NCBI GenBank assembly: GCA_037974965.1
Contig: JBBPFI010000015.1
Span: 531,001-595,000, forward strand
DNA length: 64,000 nt
Direction: 5' to 3'
From: Dacryopinax spathularia
Taxonomy: Eukaryota > Basidiomycota > Dacrymycetes > Dacrymycetales > Dacrymycetaceae
A model generated the notes under the pieces. That model had not been told where the DNA came from. It saw only the letters and a program-made list of their open reading frames with translations, and made no database searches. Made by a program: the position numbers and the translations under genes. Shown here one piece after another: positions 1-12,387 of this stretch (positions within the stretch are counted from its first letter, which is position 1; every line of letters begins with the position of its first letter).

Positions 1-3000
1 ACGGCAAGTACTTAGGGAGGTCAAATGACGCATGAGAAACTCGTGCTCTTTAGGTACGAGTCACACGGCAACACGACACTACCTCTTGATCTTGTTACTA
101 AAAAAAGTACATCCTTCTAGCAAGCTAGTCCTATTCGCTCACCAAGTATCCTGCAATACAAGCAACTCACAAGCTGGAATTGTGAGTCAAGACTTCCTCC
201 CTCGCTCTGGGCGTCGCGCCGCACGCTCGCGCATTCCGTTTCAAGTAGGTAATGGGCCTCGTGGACACGTTACGAGCAGCGGGTGGTTCGCGTGGCACAT
301 GTTGTAGGATATTATCACGATACAGAGCTCGAACTAGACATACAACAAGATGGACATAATCTAGCCTGTGTGGTTGCTAGGTACAAAGCTACTTGGTATC
401 CATTTCAGCGAACACTTGAGCGAGCTGCTCGACCTGCACGAGCTCATCGTCATCGAGGGCTTCGTCGTCCAGCAGCTCGTCCTCGTCGCGTTCCTCCTTG
501 TCCAATGAGTACACGGCACTCAAATGGTCCGCGGAGCCGAGCTGCTCCCCCATGACGTCCTTGTCGGTAGTCGAACGCCGCCCAACAGCCAGTGTCCCCG
601 AGAATCCGGGCAGGCGAGACACTTGCTGTAGCCGTTCTCGTAAGCGAGCGTCGACCCGTGCTTGCTTCTGGAGCCGTTTCGAAAGCTCGCAGGCGAACAG
701 CATGTCACCCAGCTGTTCGGCGGCTTGTATGGCTGGCTGGAGCGCAGGAGTCTCTAGGTGGACTGCCGACCAGACACGGCGGATCTCGATGTCCAATCGC
801 TTGATTTCTTCTCTAGCACACTGGACGAGCAGCCACTTGACCGTTGCTTGCCTGATTTTCGGCGTTGCCCAAGGTTTCTCAAGAATATCGTTTCTTGAGT
901 ATCGAAGGAGAGCAAAGTCGGAAAGGAACGAGTAATCGAGGACGTCTTGGAAAGATAAAGTCGGCCTTGATAGCTCTCGAGCGAGCTTGTTGTATCGCGC
1001 TAATGCGGATTGTATAGCCAAGCTCCGCTGCTTGAGTGCCTTAGCAATCGCAGTGCGCAGCTTGTATCCTAGTCGCATGTCAGCTCGATCGCATGACTGT
1101 GGTTTCTGGCCTACCGGTGCCTCGGAGATTCCGCTTTTCCATCTCGAAAAGACGCTGCACGACGAGACTTTCGAGCTCGTCCAGGGCACGGTTATATGCG
1201 CGGCAAGCCAGAGCATTTTCCGTATCCCTCCAAGGCTCGCCATCGGGCACCCATCGCTCAGTGTCTAGTGCCAGCTCATACTGGCTTGCAAGACCCTCCA
1301 GTCGTTGCTCCGAGTTCACTAGGGCAAGGTAATCGTGCTCAAGGGTGCGCTGCCTTGTGAGAGCGGGGAGCGAGGACCAGGCTTCGGGCGTCATCGTTAC
1401 GAAGCCGTCATAGCCTAGATCGTGTAGTCGCGACCTAGACAGCAACCAGCGATCAGGAGACAGAAGGAATGGAGATGACGAGTCTTACCGAACGTCTCGC
1501 AAGCTCTTTAGTGTTTCAAGATACTTGAATGCCAGCCCGTCTCCTTCTGGCTCGACCCGCAGCGAATGGAAATATTCCCGCTCGTCTCGCAAGAAGCCTC
1601 GGAAGTCATCGTCTGAGAGGCCCAGTTGTTGCTGGAGCATCAAGACAGCTCGGCCATCGTGCTCCACGATAGCAAGCGCCTGCTTGTACTTGCCTAGCAA
1701 CCAGTCTCCTGAAAACTGGTCAGCGAGTAGCTGAGTGTGCCATGAGACGAGCTACCTAGACCGGCTCGTCGATCCTCGTCCCATCGAGCCCAGAAGCAAT
1801 GCAGAGTGGCATGTCGATGATACTCGGACGCATGACGGAAGAGAGGCGCGGTCAAGTTCTGTTTCGAGAATATCCACTCGTTGGTTTCGAAATCTTCTAG
1901 CCCGGCGGTGGCTACGAAGCGAGGGTGGTAGTCTAGCTGGCACTTGCGGTTGTGCGCATATCCGTGGAAAGCACCCACGAACATGCGCAAGCCAGACTTT
2001 CTTGCCGTCTCGCCCAAGCTACTTCGCTCGATCGTCTTGGCGTGGTCGCACCCGATATCATAGCCCATGGCGAGGCCAGATCCGTGAACACTTATAAGCC
2101 GGTTCAAGCACGCGAGAGAGTATTTGGCCCTAAGGTGTGCGTGAGTAACAATGATCTAGGCACCTGGCAAGCACAGGCTTACAACTCTCCTGACTCGATC
2201 ATGTCCGCCGAGAGCAGGACGAATGCATGCCGGCACGATACGAGGAAGTTCCCACATGCGTGCAGGGCGTCACGCCAATGCTTGACCTCTCTCTGCGCGG
2301 TTGTGGTGGTCCAGCGCACGGTGCAGTCCGTATCTTGCGCCTCCGGGGCTCGACCGGCCTGGGATTTAGTCTAGCAGTCTTATCAGCTCCTCTCCTCGGG
2401 GGTCGCGTGAATAAGATACATACCGTCTCGAGGTCACTATGACACCCCTGCGGGCCTCTCGCAAACTCATCTACTTCTTCGGGGTCCAGAATGTAATCAC
2501 TCGAGAACTTGCGGGTATCTTGGTGCCCGGCACCCGCGAATCTCTTGCTGGAATTATTGCCGTCGCCCGAGATCAGCTTGCTGTGCGGGAGCGGTTCCTC
2601 GCCTTCAAGCTGTACGACACGTCAGCATACTAGTGCCTGGCGCGTGTCAGGTACATACCCGGTACTCGCAAGCTGGACATGAGTTGCGCAAGCGCCAGTC
2701 GGGAGAATCCTGCCGAAATGCTGTTTTGACGCGCCTCTCGATCGAGAGGCTGATTTCTAGCCATACGTCGTAAGCACGGCTGAGCTGCACGCGCAAGTGT
2801 CGACGGTAGGGAAACTGCGTGTGCGGGCTGTTGAGCAAGTCATCCGGGATCAAGAATGCCAAGTACATACCCCGTGAAGATCGCACAAGATTCTGGCGAA
2901 CGACTCGTGCGACACGTAAGCACGCACTCGCGCATGATGCAAGACTTCCATGACGTGAAGCGAGATTGCCCATTTGGGCTCGTCCGGGCTGCAAGGCATG

Positions 3001-4150
3001 TAGCCTCGCTCGACTAGGTGGCACAACAGGTTCTCGCCGAATCGTGTGGCGTGGAACCACTTGATGGTACTTCCTAGCCGTTCGTGAGTGGTTGTGCCGG
3101 GAGTCGAGAATAGCACGCACCATGCCAATCCACTACGTGCAGTGGGTGGCCTTGAGGTCTAGCTTGGTCGCCGGGCAACTCGTCCACGGGAGGATCATGG
3201 CGCCAGCGCAAGAAAGCTTGCACGAGCCCAGGCATCTCGGCTTCCCACCGAGCCAGTCGATTGGCTAGGCGTGCACCATGAACCCCGCTCCCTGGCGAAT
3301 ATCTCGTACTCTTACCCCTGGAGTAAGGTCAGCATGACCAAGTGGCTAGTCTGTACAAATGGAAACGCACCTGAACTCGCGCAGCACGGTCTCCAGTGCG
3401 GGTTCTTCCTCGTTCACCCATGCGCTCGCCTCATGATCCTCCACCGTGTCTGTGGCTTCTACACCAAGATCGCTTGGCCAAGCTGCTTGCTCATGCGAGG
3501 TGGCATGACCCGCGTATTGCTGGCTCACGAAATCAAGGGCTCGCGCTTCCTCCGGATCAAGTTCGGGCAACGCCTTGGCCTGTCGATTATGGAGAGCAGC
3601 GAGCCCGACCACCCGAGACGAGAGCTCCAGACTATGCTTGCTCGAGTGCGGGTCGTATGACGAGGGACGTGAAAGGCGGGCCTCTCGTAGGGCGGCAAGA
3701 CTGCGGCGGTGCTTGCTTTTTTGGGTGCCTTGCACCAGCGGCAGCACGGAGACGCGTACGCCACGAGAGGTTGCACTTGGAGCTTGGCGAGAGCGTGGTA
3801 GACCGGAGAGAGTGGGTAGCGAGGAGGTTGACATGCTGGACGATGCTGTCTGCGCGAGTACTGCACTGAGCCGCGACGCGGACCCTTGGCTCACGTGATT
3901 CTTGATTTTTCTTGTAAAAGGGTCCTATTTACCTGGAAATGGCTGGATACGGGGTCTCGCGGCTTGGGGCGCAAATTCGTGTCCGTGGCATGCACTGCCC
4001 CGGACACAGATTCATGCATTAACAGGGAAGCCACGGGTGCACACAGTAGTTCTTCCTGGTGTCACCACACGCAACAGGACCCACAGCGCCAGACGTGGGC
4101 GAACACAGGTGTGCTTGGAGACATATGTTCCTATTATGCGGGCATACGGA
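1..4150 (-). mobile_element. KDZ-superfamily DNA transposon (Kyakuja/Dileera/Zisupton type), left end outside window
   Basis: A cut-and-paste type DNA transposon of the KDZ superfamily, recognised from its single large transposase gene on the minus strand. The non-coding flank between the transposase start and the neighbouring ribosomal protein gene (about 3900-4190) should contain the element's right end. It carries a 7-bp inverted repeat (GTGTCCG at 3979-3985, CGGACAC at 4001-4007). I could not match terminal inverted repeats or a target-site duplication, because the other end probably lies to the left of base 1. Both limits given here are therefore approximate. KDZ elements are common in Agaricomycetes and fit the other signs of a basidiomycete host. 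Confidence 0.65.
389..3834 (-). CDS. KDZ transposase
   Basis: Transposase of the KDZ superfamily, read through roughly ten exons. In order from the N-terminus: a Ser/Arg-rich head; a block with 'RWEAEMPGLVQAFLRW' and 'RGYMPCSPDEPKWAISL' followed by 'CDLHG'; 'AYDVWLEI' and 'DSPDWRLRNSCPACEYR' (about 2659-2827); 'LISGDGNNSSKRF' with the first likely catalytic Asp (about 2550-2600); 'CRHAFVLLSADMIESGEL' (about 2180-2240); 'YDIGCDHAKT' and 'FHGYAHNRKCQLDYHPRF' (about 1910-2060); and the long helical C-terminal region 'GYKLRTAIAKALKQRS', ending in an acidic tail. These blocks occur in the order known for KDZ proteins. No internal stop breaks the spliced reading, so the gene looks whole. The first in-frame ATG is at 3834; an upstream exon is possible. 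Introns include about 3318-3370, 3074-3120, 2828-2870 and a segment near 1446-1490. Confidence 0.75.
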
Positions 4151-4198
4151 ACTACATGTCCACCGTCCTACTACCGCATAGCCTAGTGTAAAAGAAGA

Positions 4199-5168
4199 TC
4201 ATACGGAGGTGAGGATCTCGGGCTCCTTGAAGTCCTTGACAACCTTCGCGCCCGTCTCGTCAGCAGCAGCATGCTCGCCGCCGTGGAGCTCGAGGAGCTT
4301 AGACGGGTCGTACTTCGGCGACTTGAGGATCTTCGCCTTGCGGATGTACACGTTCTGGAGGGGGTAGATGGACTTGCAAGCCTTCTCGATCTCACGGCCG
4401 ATGGCTTCCGGGATGAACTTCTGCACGAGCTCCTTGAGGTCGCAGTTGGAGGCCTCGCGGGTCATGATCTCGAACATCTTCTTGCGGATCTCACGGACCT
4501 GTGCGCTCTGCGCGTAGGTCGTCTTCCGCACCTGCGTTGGTCGCCTCCGGGTGAAAGCAATAGCGAACATCCGGATCAGGTACCCGTCGGTGGTCTTGAC
4601 ATCGACGTGTGCCTCAATGAGGGTTTGCCACTTGCGAACAAGCGACCGCAGTTTGTCGGAGGTGAAGTCCATGCCGTGGAAGTTGGTCAGGCAGTTCTTC
4701 CCAGCGACCTCGTCGATCCGTAGCTTGATCTTGCGGAAAGACGACTCCTCATCCTTGTTCAGATCACCCAGCGACAGCTCAATCACACGGCCCTTGAGGG
4801 AGTCGGCAGAGTTTTCTGGACAGAAGGTCAGCGACATCCACGGAGTACCAACTAAACCGCAACGCACTAAGGCCTTGCGACCGGTTGGCGAGCGTCTTCC
4901 CAGCGCTCTTAGCCTCGAACACATTTGGAACCTTGATGTCGAACCAGTCTAATGCCAGCGGTGAGTACGTATCCCGTCACAGAGGATGGCATGAACGCAC
5001 CTTTGCGGGAGAAGGGGTCGACGACCTTCTTCTTGATACCCTTCTTGCCCTTGGAGAGCCTCTTATTCTATACAGCTCGTGTTAGCACTGATATTCACGA
5101 TGGATGGTCGGAACTGCTGTGGAGCAGGCCGACCGCAATACATGACGACGAACCTTGCCAACAGCCAT
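4199..5168 (-). CDS. RPS1: 40S ribosomal protein eS1 (S3a/RPS1)
   Basis: Small-subunit ribosomal protein of the eS1 (S3Ae) family, acting in 40S assembly and translation in the cytosol. Four exons: a 15-nt first exon encoding MAVGK (5154-5168), then '[20 protein letters not shown]' (from 5067), '[20 protein letters not shown]' (about 4870-4955) and the long last exon (about 4199-4816). Hallmarks are '[20 protein letters not shown]', '[17 protein letters not shown]', '[20 protein letters not shown]' and '[19 protein letters not shown]', all close to yeast Rps1. A very short first exon right after the ATG is common in fungal ribosomal protein genes. It is tail-to-head with the transposon and diverges from ATG10. 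Identification is secure. Confidence 0.96.
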
Positions 5169-5483
5169 GGTGCCTTAGGCTTTTAGGTGATATCTGTTTC
5201 CCTCGAAAGCCTACACAAACATCCAACCGTCAATCCTCGTCGTCCTGTTGTAGCTGATGAATTCGTACACACCGAAAGATGAGGAGGAGGGGGGGACAGG
5301 TATCGTCGAGAGATGCGCGGCACGACCGACTAGCTTTGCTGCGACGGTGGAGGAAGGCTGCCTCCGACTGCAACTTCACGGGAGCAAATTCGGTGCGATG
5401 GCCACAGCTGTACAGTTCATTTGGCTTTAGGGCAAGCCGGCGCTAGGTTGAGAGTCACGGAAGCAGATGCAACTTAACCCTCT
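5169..5483. other. Intergenic, divergent promoter region of RPS1 and ATG10
   Basis: 315 bases separate the two divergent start codons. The RPS1 side is pyrimidine-rich on the minus strand. No coding potential or repeat was seen. The segment must hold the promoters of both genes. Confidence 0.5.
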
Positions 5484-6377
5484 ATGTCACCAGCGCCGCA
5501 GGAATGGCCGCCAATACTGAATCGAAAGCAGTTTGAAGAAGCGTGCAGAGCATTATTGCATGAACGAGACCTGCAAAAGGCTGAAGATGACCCACTTCGA
5601 CTGCGTGAAATATGGGATGGTTGGAACTGGCAGACGTACCCGGTTAGAATATCTCTGTCGGCTGAAGCAGGACCAGGCTGAATGAACTTCTGTCTCCCTT
5701 TGTTGCTTCCCTCTTATCCTGTTCGTGCGCATCTGTGATAACAGATATCTGGCTATGGATACATGCATCGCACTGTCACCTTAGCCGGTCGGGCTGCCGA
5801 TCCAGGCGTCGATCATACATCTGAGCTGCCCGAAATGGGCGCCCAAGACCTACCAGAGACATCGGATGATCCTGCCTTCTCTTCGGAGAGCAAAGTCGTG
5901 CACAAAGAGCTGACAGTGGAGGAGGACGTCGTATATCACCCAACGTTCCAGGTTCCTGCGTTCTACTTCTCTGTCTCGGACGAGGGTAAGCGCATATAAC
6001 ATGACTCTCCCTAGTTCCTACCTGATGAATCAACAGCCGGGGCGCCGGTCCCCCCAGAAAGCATCGTCCGCTCGCCGCTCTTCCACTTTCCTCTCCCTCT
6101 TACCACTCTCGATATCCAACCGCACACCGTGGATCTACCCGGTCCACCCGGCGAGGAAGACCCGGCGCCCATCCCACTTCTGACACAGGGCGAGCATCCC
6201 GTCGCGGGAAAGATCTGCTGGTACCTCCATCCTTGTGAGACTTCGCCTGCTGTCAAGGAGCTCTTGGATCATCGTGGAGCTGCTCCCGCGGAAGGATGGG
6301 AGCTCGACTGGCTGAAATCCTGGTTCGTCGTCCTCGGTCGTGTTGTGTATCTGCGATCTGGAGCCGTGAGGAGCTAG
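5484..6377 (+). CDS. ATG10: ATG10, E2-like enzyme of autophagy
   Basis: Ubiquitin-E2-like enzyme that transfers the ubiquitin-like protein ATG12 to ATG5 during autophagosome formation in the cytosol. Three exons (5484-5642, 5745-5985, 6037-6377) give about 246 residues. The N-terminus has 'LNRKQFEEACRALL' and 'WDGWNWQ', typical of the first ATG10 helix and the following Trp-rich turn; 'GYGYMHRT' follows the first intron; 'FYFSVSDE' is the core strand. The active-site cysteine lies in 'WYLHPCETSPAVKELL' (the HPC motif), followed by 'WLKSWFVVLGRVVYL', the usual C-terminal helix. The first donor (GTTAGA) is weaker than the rest, so that border is the least certain. The order of motifs and the HPC cysteine make the call firm. 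Confidence 0.88.
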
Positions 6378-6559
6378 TACCGCTCGGCAAATGTCATTTT
6401 GTACGATATGGTCATTGATGACGTTTCGGTAATGTAACATGTAGCAACTATACAGTATGAAACATCATTAACCATCATACGTTCCAGAGGGTTGAGTGTG
6501 CCCAACTACACATCTCACTCCCAGCTCTCCCCCTCCACGAACCGCACACAGCCAGGCGC

Positions 6560-7062
6560 TTAGTGCTTCTTATTCTTGTCCTCGACGGCGTGGGCGATGC
6601 CTTCACCAGCCTTGATCGCGACCTTGGCAACGCGGCCGACGGGGATGACGCTCATCGCGACCTTGGCGACGACTCCGACGGCCTTCTTGATTCCATTGCC
6701 GACCTTCTTGAAGAAGTTCTTGATCTTGTCGCCAATCTTGGAGCGGTCCTCGAGCTCGACAAAGTCATCCTCCTCGAAGTCGCGCTCATGGAGATCCTAG
6801 GTAACGCATGTTATGTTAGAGGATCGTTGGGGAAGTTGGCGGGAATACAAACCTCGTCGTCATCCTCAAAGAACCGTGCCTCCAGGTCCCGGCGATAGAG
6901 CACGTCGCCGTTCGGAAGCTCGGTCAAGTCAAAGTCGCGGGCATCGATATATTCCGTAAGATCGTCGCCGACAGTCGCGCGCCTGGAGATCCGTTCCGGA
7001 GTAGGGAGGGCAAAGATCGGGCATATGAGGGTAAGCAGGAGGAAGAAGCTGAAGAGCTGCAT
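6560..7062 (-). CDS. Secreted precursor with acidic pro-region and cationic amphipathic tail (antimicrobial-peptide-like)
   Basis: No family recognised. Two exons (6853-7062, 6560-6796; intron 6797-6852) encode 148 residues. Residues 1-18 are a clear signal peptide ('MQLFSFFLLLTLICPIFA'). Residues about 31-88 are strongly acidic (roughly 25 Asp/Glu against 6 Arg) with repeated short '(A/E)RDF(D/E)' motifs and dibasic RR pairs at about 27-28 and 57-58, possible Kex2 sites. Residues 89-148 switch abruptly to a Lys-rich, Gly/Ala/Val-rich stretch with about 14 Lys/Arg and only 4 acids ('KIKNFFKKVGNGIKKAVGVV', then 'VAKVAIKAGEGIAHAVE', ending KNKKH), built like an amphipathic helix. An acidic pro-part followed by a cationic helix resembles precursors of cecropin/moricin-type peptides. 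That is analogy, not homology. The start was chosen at the signal-peptide Met; an upstream in-frame Met exists at 7197. Confidence 0.7.
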
Positions 7063-8147
7063 TGTTTGGTTGATATGCGTGTTGGAGAAGTGAGGAATAG
7101 GGATTGGATTGTCAGGAGTGATCAGGCGACCGGCGCCGATGAGAGTTGGTAAGGAGCGTAAGAGAGGGGAGCGAGAGACCAGCTGCTGAGGCAGCACCGA
7201 TCACACCAAGCTGCTACTTATCGTGCTTCATCTCCCCATCATTGTAGAACGAAACGTAGGGGTCCGGAAGGACAGCCTTCATGCATAGCGTGGGAACGAG
7301 ATGAACAGGTCCCCGACCGGCCGAGGGTGCACCGGCGCCGGAACAGGTCGACAAGAATAGAGTCGACGGCGGGGTCATATAGTGCGCAGCAAGTTTCCCG
7401 GCCGTGGTCGGCACAGTCCGATGAAACCAGCTGTGCAGCACCCTGAAACGTAAGATTGTGTAACACCGTCAGCATGCCGAGATTGCCAACATGCAAGCTC
7501 CAGCTAGCACCAGGTAAGCCTCGTAGATAGAAAGACAGAGAGCAGTAAGACAGCCAACACTCGTAAGAGTAGCTCCCCTTAATCCATGATTGATAGGGTT
7601 GTGGAAGCCTCGTTATAAGCAGAGAAGCCAGATGGCTGTGCCCGTTCGCCCGAAGCCCTCCAGCCAATATCTCACATAGCACAGTGCTTCAAGCGCCAGA
7701 GCTGTATCGTCAGAGGACGACAGCGCGATATCGACTATAATGCAGGAGCCGAATGGGTCGGTGCCGACCTGAGAGACCTGGGAGCGAGGAGTGTTCCGGT
7801 TTCCTCGGCGTATCAGGGCCTCGACGGCTGCCCGCTGCTGGCGGATGATAGACCTGCCGCAGAATCAAGCCTCCCCGGCTGCCGCAGCGTCTTCTGCGGC
7901 TGCAGATGATACAAAACCGATGCGATAGCAGTGCGTACCATCTCTGCAGTCGACGATATTGTCCCTGGACGAGATTGCAGTCGGGCCCGAAGGAGGGACG
8001 GGCGTTCAAGGCACGCTGCAAGGCTGCGTGTAGGCGCGCTTAGGGGTGCTTCTGCGGCCGCGCGAAACGAGGGATTATCCCGATTAGTCATCCATCGACT
8101 TTTCCCAGAGGAACGGGTTCGCGGTCCCCACCCGATTTCGAGCTCAT
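7063..8147. other. Intergenic, about 1.1 kb, no gene supported
   Basis: Promoter space for the secreted precursor (to the left) and the thiolase (to the right). Minus-strand open frames at 7239-7682 and 7710-8021 exist. The first contains a Cys-containing stretch ('SSDCADHGRETCCALYDP'), but I see no start context, splice-supported continuation or recognised family, so I do not call a gene. Confidence 0.4.
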
Positions 8148-9599
<1,452 letters not shown>

Positions 9600-10368
9600 G
9601 TTAGGGTTTGACCTCGCCCTGAGCGAGCGCAGGAATGGAGGGAACCGCAGGAATGCAGCAGGGCGTCATTGATAATTGGACCGTAAATTGGGCGGTCGTT
9701 ATTTCTAGCCGTAGCCGTAACTGAACAGGGTCCTCTCATCTGGCCTTATGCCCTTTAACGAGAAACGATTTTAGCTTGGTCTTTTGTCCGTGAGCGTGTG
9801 TGTGTGTGGGCCAGACTGTCTTAGCCTGTTACGCGCAAGAATATGATGGTTTGATGGCATTACTTGATTGGCGTCGTGATGGGATCTCTGACGGACTACG
9901 TACTGACTGAGGCCGACGGAGCGCGTTGCATAGTCCGGTGAGACAGGAGTGGCTGAGTTACAGGTGAACGTGCCTTATGGGTTCGACTGTGTGGGCCTAG
10001 AGTGGTTCCGCAGCCCATTAGTTAATCGGCTTAATTAGGGCGCTTTTCTCCCCTCGCCTTCCGTCCCCCGTTTTGCTCCCACTCCCTCCCACTCCCTCGT
10101 CCATCCCCCCTTCTCACCGACGTCCATCTTCCTCACTCGTTCCTCACTCCCCTCACCCTCATCGACTCCCTCGACTCCCTCACCCTCCAAATTTGCACAA
10201 CAGGCATCCCTCTTTTGCCTACGTCTGTATATCTTGCAGATCAGTCGCTCTCTTCCCCCTCACACTCCCTTCGTGATCAAGGAAATCCCCCCAAGCTTCC
10301 ATCCAGAAGCGCAGCCTCTAACTCCGTCCTAACCACATCAACCGTCAAGTCAACTCAACGAAACCAAG
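9600..10368. other. Intergenic, promoter of the secreted protein gene
   Basis: About 770 bases. A short GT microsatellite occurs near 9793-9808. From about 10050 to 10270 the plus strand is strongly C/T-rich with many CACTCCCTC-like units, typical of a fungal core promoter and leader. No gene seen. Confidence 0.5.
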
Positions 10369-11238
10369 ATGCAGCCCTCTGCCATCCTCGCCCTTACGAT
10401 CCTCGCGACCTCCGCTCTCGCGGCACTCGACTCGTCCTTCCACGGCGCAGGCGCGGTGGCCCCCCACCGCAGGCATCACGCCAAGAACGCTGCCCGAGGG
10501 TCAAAGTGCAAGTCCAAGGGCAAGTCCGCCACCTCTTCCTCGTCAACTTCGACATCTACGACCTCTTCGTCAACTTGGGTCGACCCGAGCCCCACGAGCA
10601 GCTCGGATGATCCCGCACCTAGCGCAACTGCCGATTCCAGCCCGGCTGCGAACGTCGCTAGCACCCCCGGGAGCGCGTCGCAATCCGGCGCACTGGCCGG
10701 TATTAGCGCTTTCCTCGGTACGAACACTGGCGGTATTGGCTGTACGTCCCTTCCTCATTACACATGCGTGCGCTTTACTCATGATGACCACAGCTTGGTT
10801 CCGCACCGACAACTCGGGCGACGACACCAACGGCCGGTCCTGGTGCCAGCTGAACTACCAAGACAGCTGGATGGGCACCGCCATCCCCGTCGGGACGATG
10901 ATCGACTCGATGGGTGGTGACGCGACGGCAGCGATGAAGGCCTACTGCGGTCTTGAGATCCAGGCGCTCAACCCGGCCAACGGCAACGTCGTCACGATGT
11001 ACGTCGTGGACGGGTTTGACGAGGCGTGGGTCTTGACCCCGTCGTCGATGGATCTTACTATCGCTGCTTTCACTGCTCTGTATGGCAGCTTCGACGACAA
11101 CAAGGACACGGTCGTGAAGAACATGAGCTGGTGGTTCACCGGCAAGTACGTCCCAATCACTCTATCGCTCATGAACACAGATGCTGACCGTTCTTGCGCA
11201 GCCGCAACCCCGATTACGCCTATAACGCCTCTGGCTGA
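10369..11238 (+). CDS. Secreted protein with Ser/Thr-rich linker and Trp-rich C-terminal domain
   Basis: Function unknown. Three exons (10369-10741, 10794-11145, 11202-11238) give about 253 residues. A signal peptide ends near 'ILATSALA'. Then come a basic His/Arg/Lys stretch, a low-complexity Ser/Thr/Pro/Ala linker (about residues 50-105, likely O-glycosylated), and a compact domain with 'GSWFRTDNSGDDTNGRSWCQ', 'MKAYCGLEIQALNP' and 'VVDGFDEAWVLTPSSMDL', closing with 'SWWFTGNRNPDYAY'. The two Cys (WCQ, YCGLE) may pair. The layout recalls double-psi beta-barrel (barwin/expansin-like) secreted proteins of basidiomycetes, but I cannot show a catalytic residue and hold that loosely. The splice-out of 11146-11201 is supported by frame and a normal donor and acceptor. 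Confidence 0.75.
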
Positions 11239-12387
11239 ACGTCTCCCGCCTCCGGGCAGAGGTCGCTCAACGCCGGTCCGTAGAAGCGCCAATACCCGTC
11301 TATCTGTATCTAAGCATCCTCTCTCTCTGTTCCGTCTCTCTCGCATATGAGGTTGATTCTCACTGGGCCATGTATCTGGATATACAAGGTCACAAACTGC
11401 ACAAGCGCTGCATTTTTTCTTTTTCCTTTTCTCTGTTGTTTTTTAACTCTCGTTTGTTGTCAATAGGGCTAGCTTGACGCTAGCAGTCAGGTCAAAATAT
11501 GCAATCTCGATGCAGTTTTGAAAATGTATCTGATGTCCCAGCGTGCACCCTTCAACTTTTACACTTGCGTGCACCCCTCAAACTTCTACCATGAAGCAGA
11601 ACAAAAAGAGGGCACGCATCAAAAGTGGGGGGGAACCACCCCGAAAACACGCTGACTAAAATGAAAGAAATGAACGAGGGCGCATCAGGGTTGTTGTACG
11701 TTGCACGCGTAGTGTTTTGTCACCTTGACGACCCGACCCCGAATTCCATTTTCCGTTCGAAGCGGGAGGGTTCGTGTCAAAACACGATCACGTTCTCGGC
11801 CGTCGCGACGGGAACGCGTGGACGCGAAGAAACGGGACGCGACGTGGCTGGCCCAAATTAAGCTTGGCAAGAGGGAGTGGCTATGCCCCCTTGCTCGGCT
11901 CCGGTGATTAATCCGAAGGGAGGCGTTATCGCGCCTTGAGGGTCAAGGGTTCAGCGGGTTCAGAGCTGGGCGGAGTGAGTGAGGTGAGACGAGGGTCCGC
12001 TGCTTATCCGGGTTTGGACGCCGCTCGGTGATCTTACTGGTTCCCGCTGCTTCACGGCGCTTGGAGGTGATCGATTGATTGGGTGATTGGGTGATTGGAC
12101 TCGGGTTGTTGGGCTGAATTAGACCGGCGTTTGGATTGCGAGAGAAGTAGTGGGCGTCGGTGTAATCGGGGATTCTTGATTGATTGTCCGGGATTGGACT
12201 GTTTGGGGAAGGGGACACGTCGTGCGCCTTGTTGGGTTGGGTTGAACTTGAACTTCTTGGACGTGGACGCGTACGAGGAGTGCTCTTGCTTGCTCCTGCT
12301 CTACTCTGCTTGGACGCGATCTGTTGACTGCCCTGCTCGACGAGCATATTCGGACAACGACAACGACGAACACGACGAGCAGCAAAG
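11239..12387. other. Intergenic, about 1.15 kb
   Basis: 3' region of the secreted protein gene and promoter of the FluG-like gene. Contains an imperfect 26-bp tandem duplication (11541-11590), a (GATTGGGT)n-like run near 12071-12098, and a GA/GC-rich leader. Open frames in 11943-12431 are low-complexity shadows. Confidence 0.45.
11541..11590. repeat. Two-copy tandem repeat, 26-bp period
   Basis: GCGTGCACCC at 11541 is repeated at 11567, each copy followed by a similar C/T/A-rich stretch (TTCAACTTTTACA against CTCAAACTTCTAC). Non-coding. Origin unknown; it could be a duplicated regulatory site or slippage. Confidence 0.6.

Noticed and set aside
7239-7682. Minus-strand 147-codon frame with several cysteines
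   Set aside because: No signal peptide, no splice-supported model and no family likeness; probably promoter or UTR sequence.
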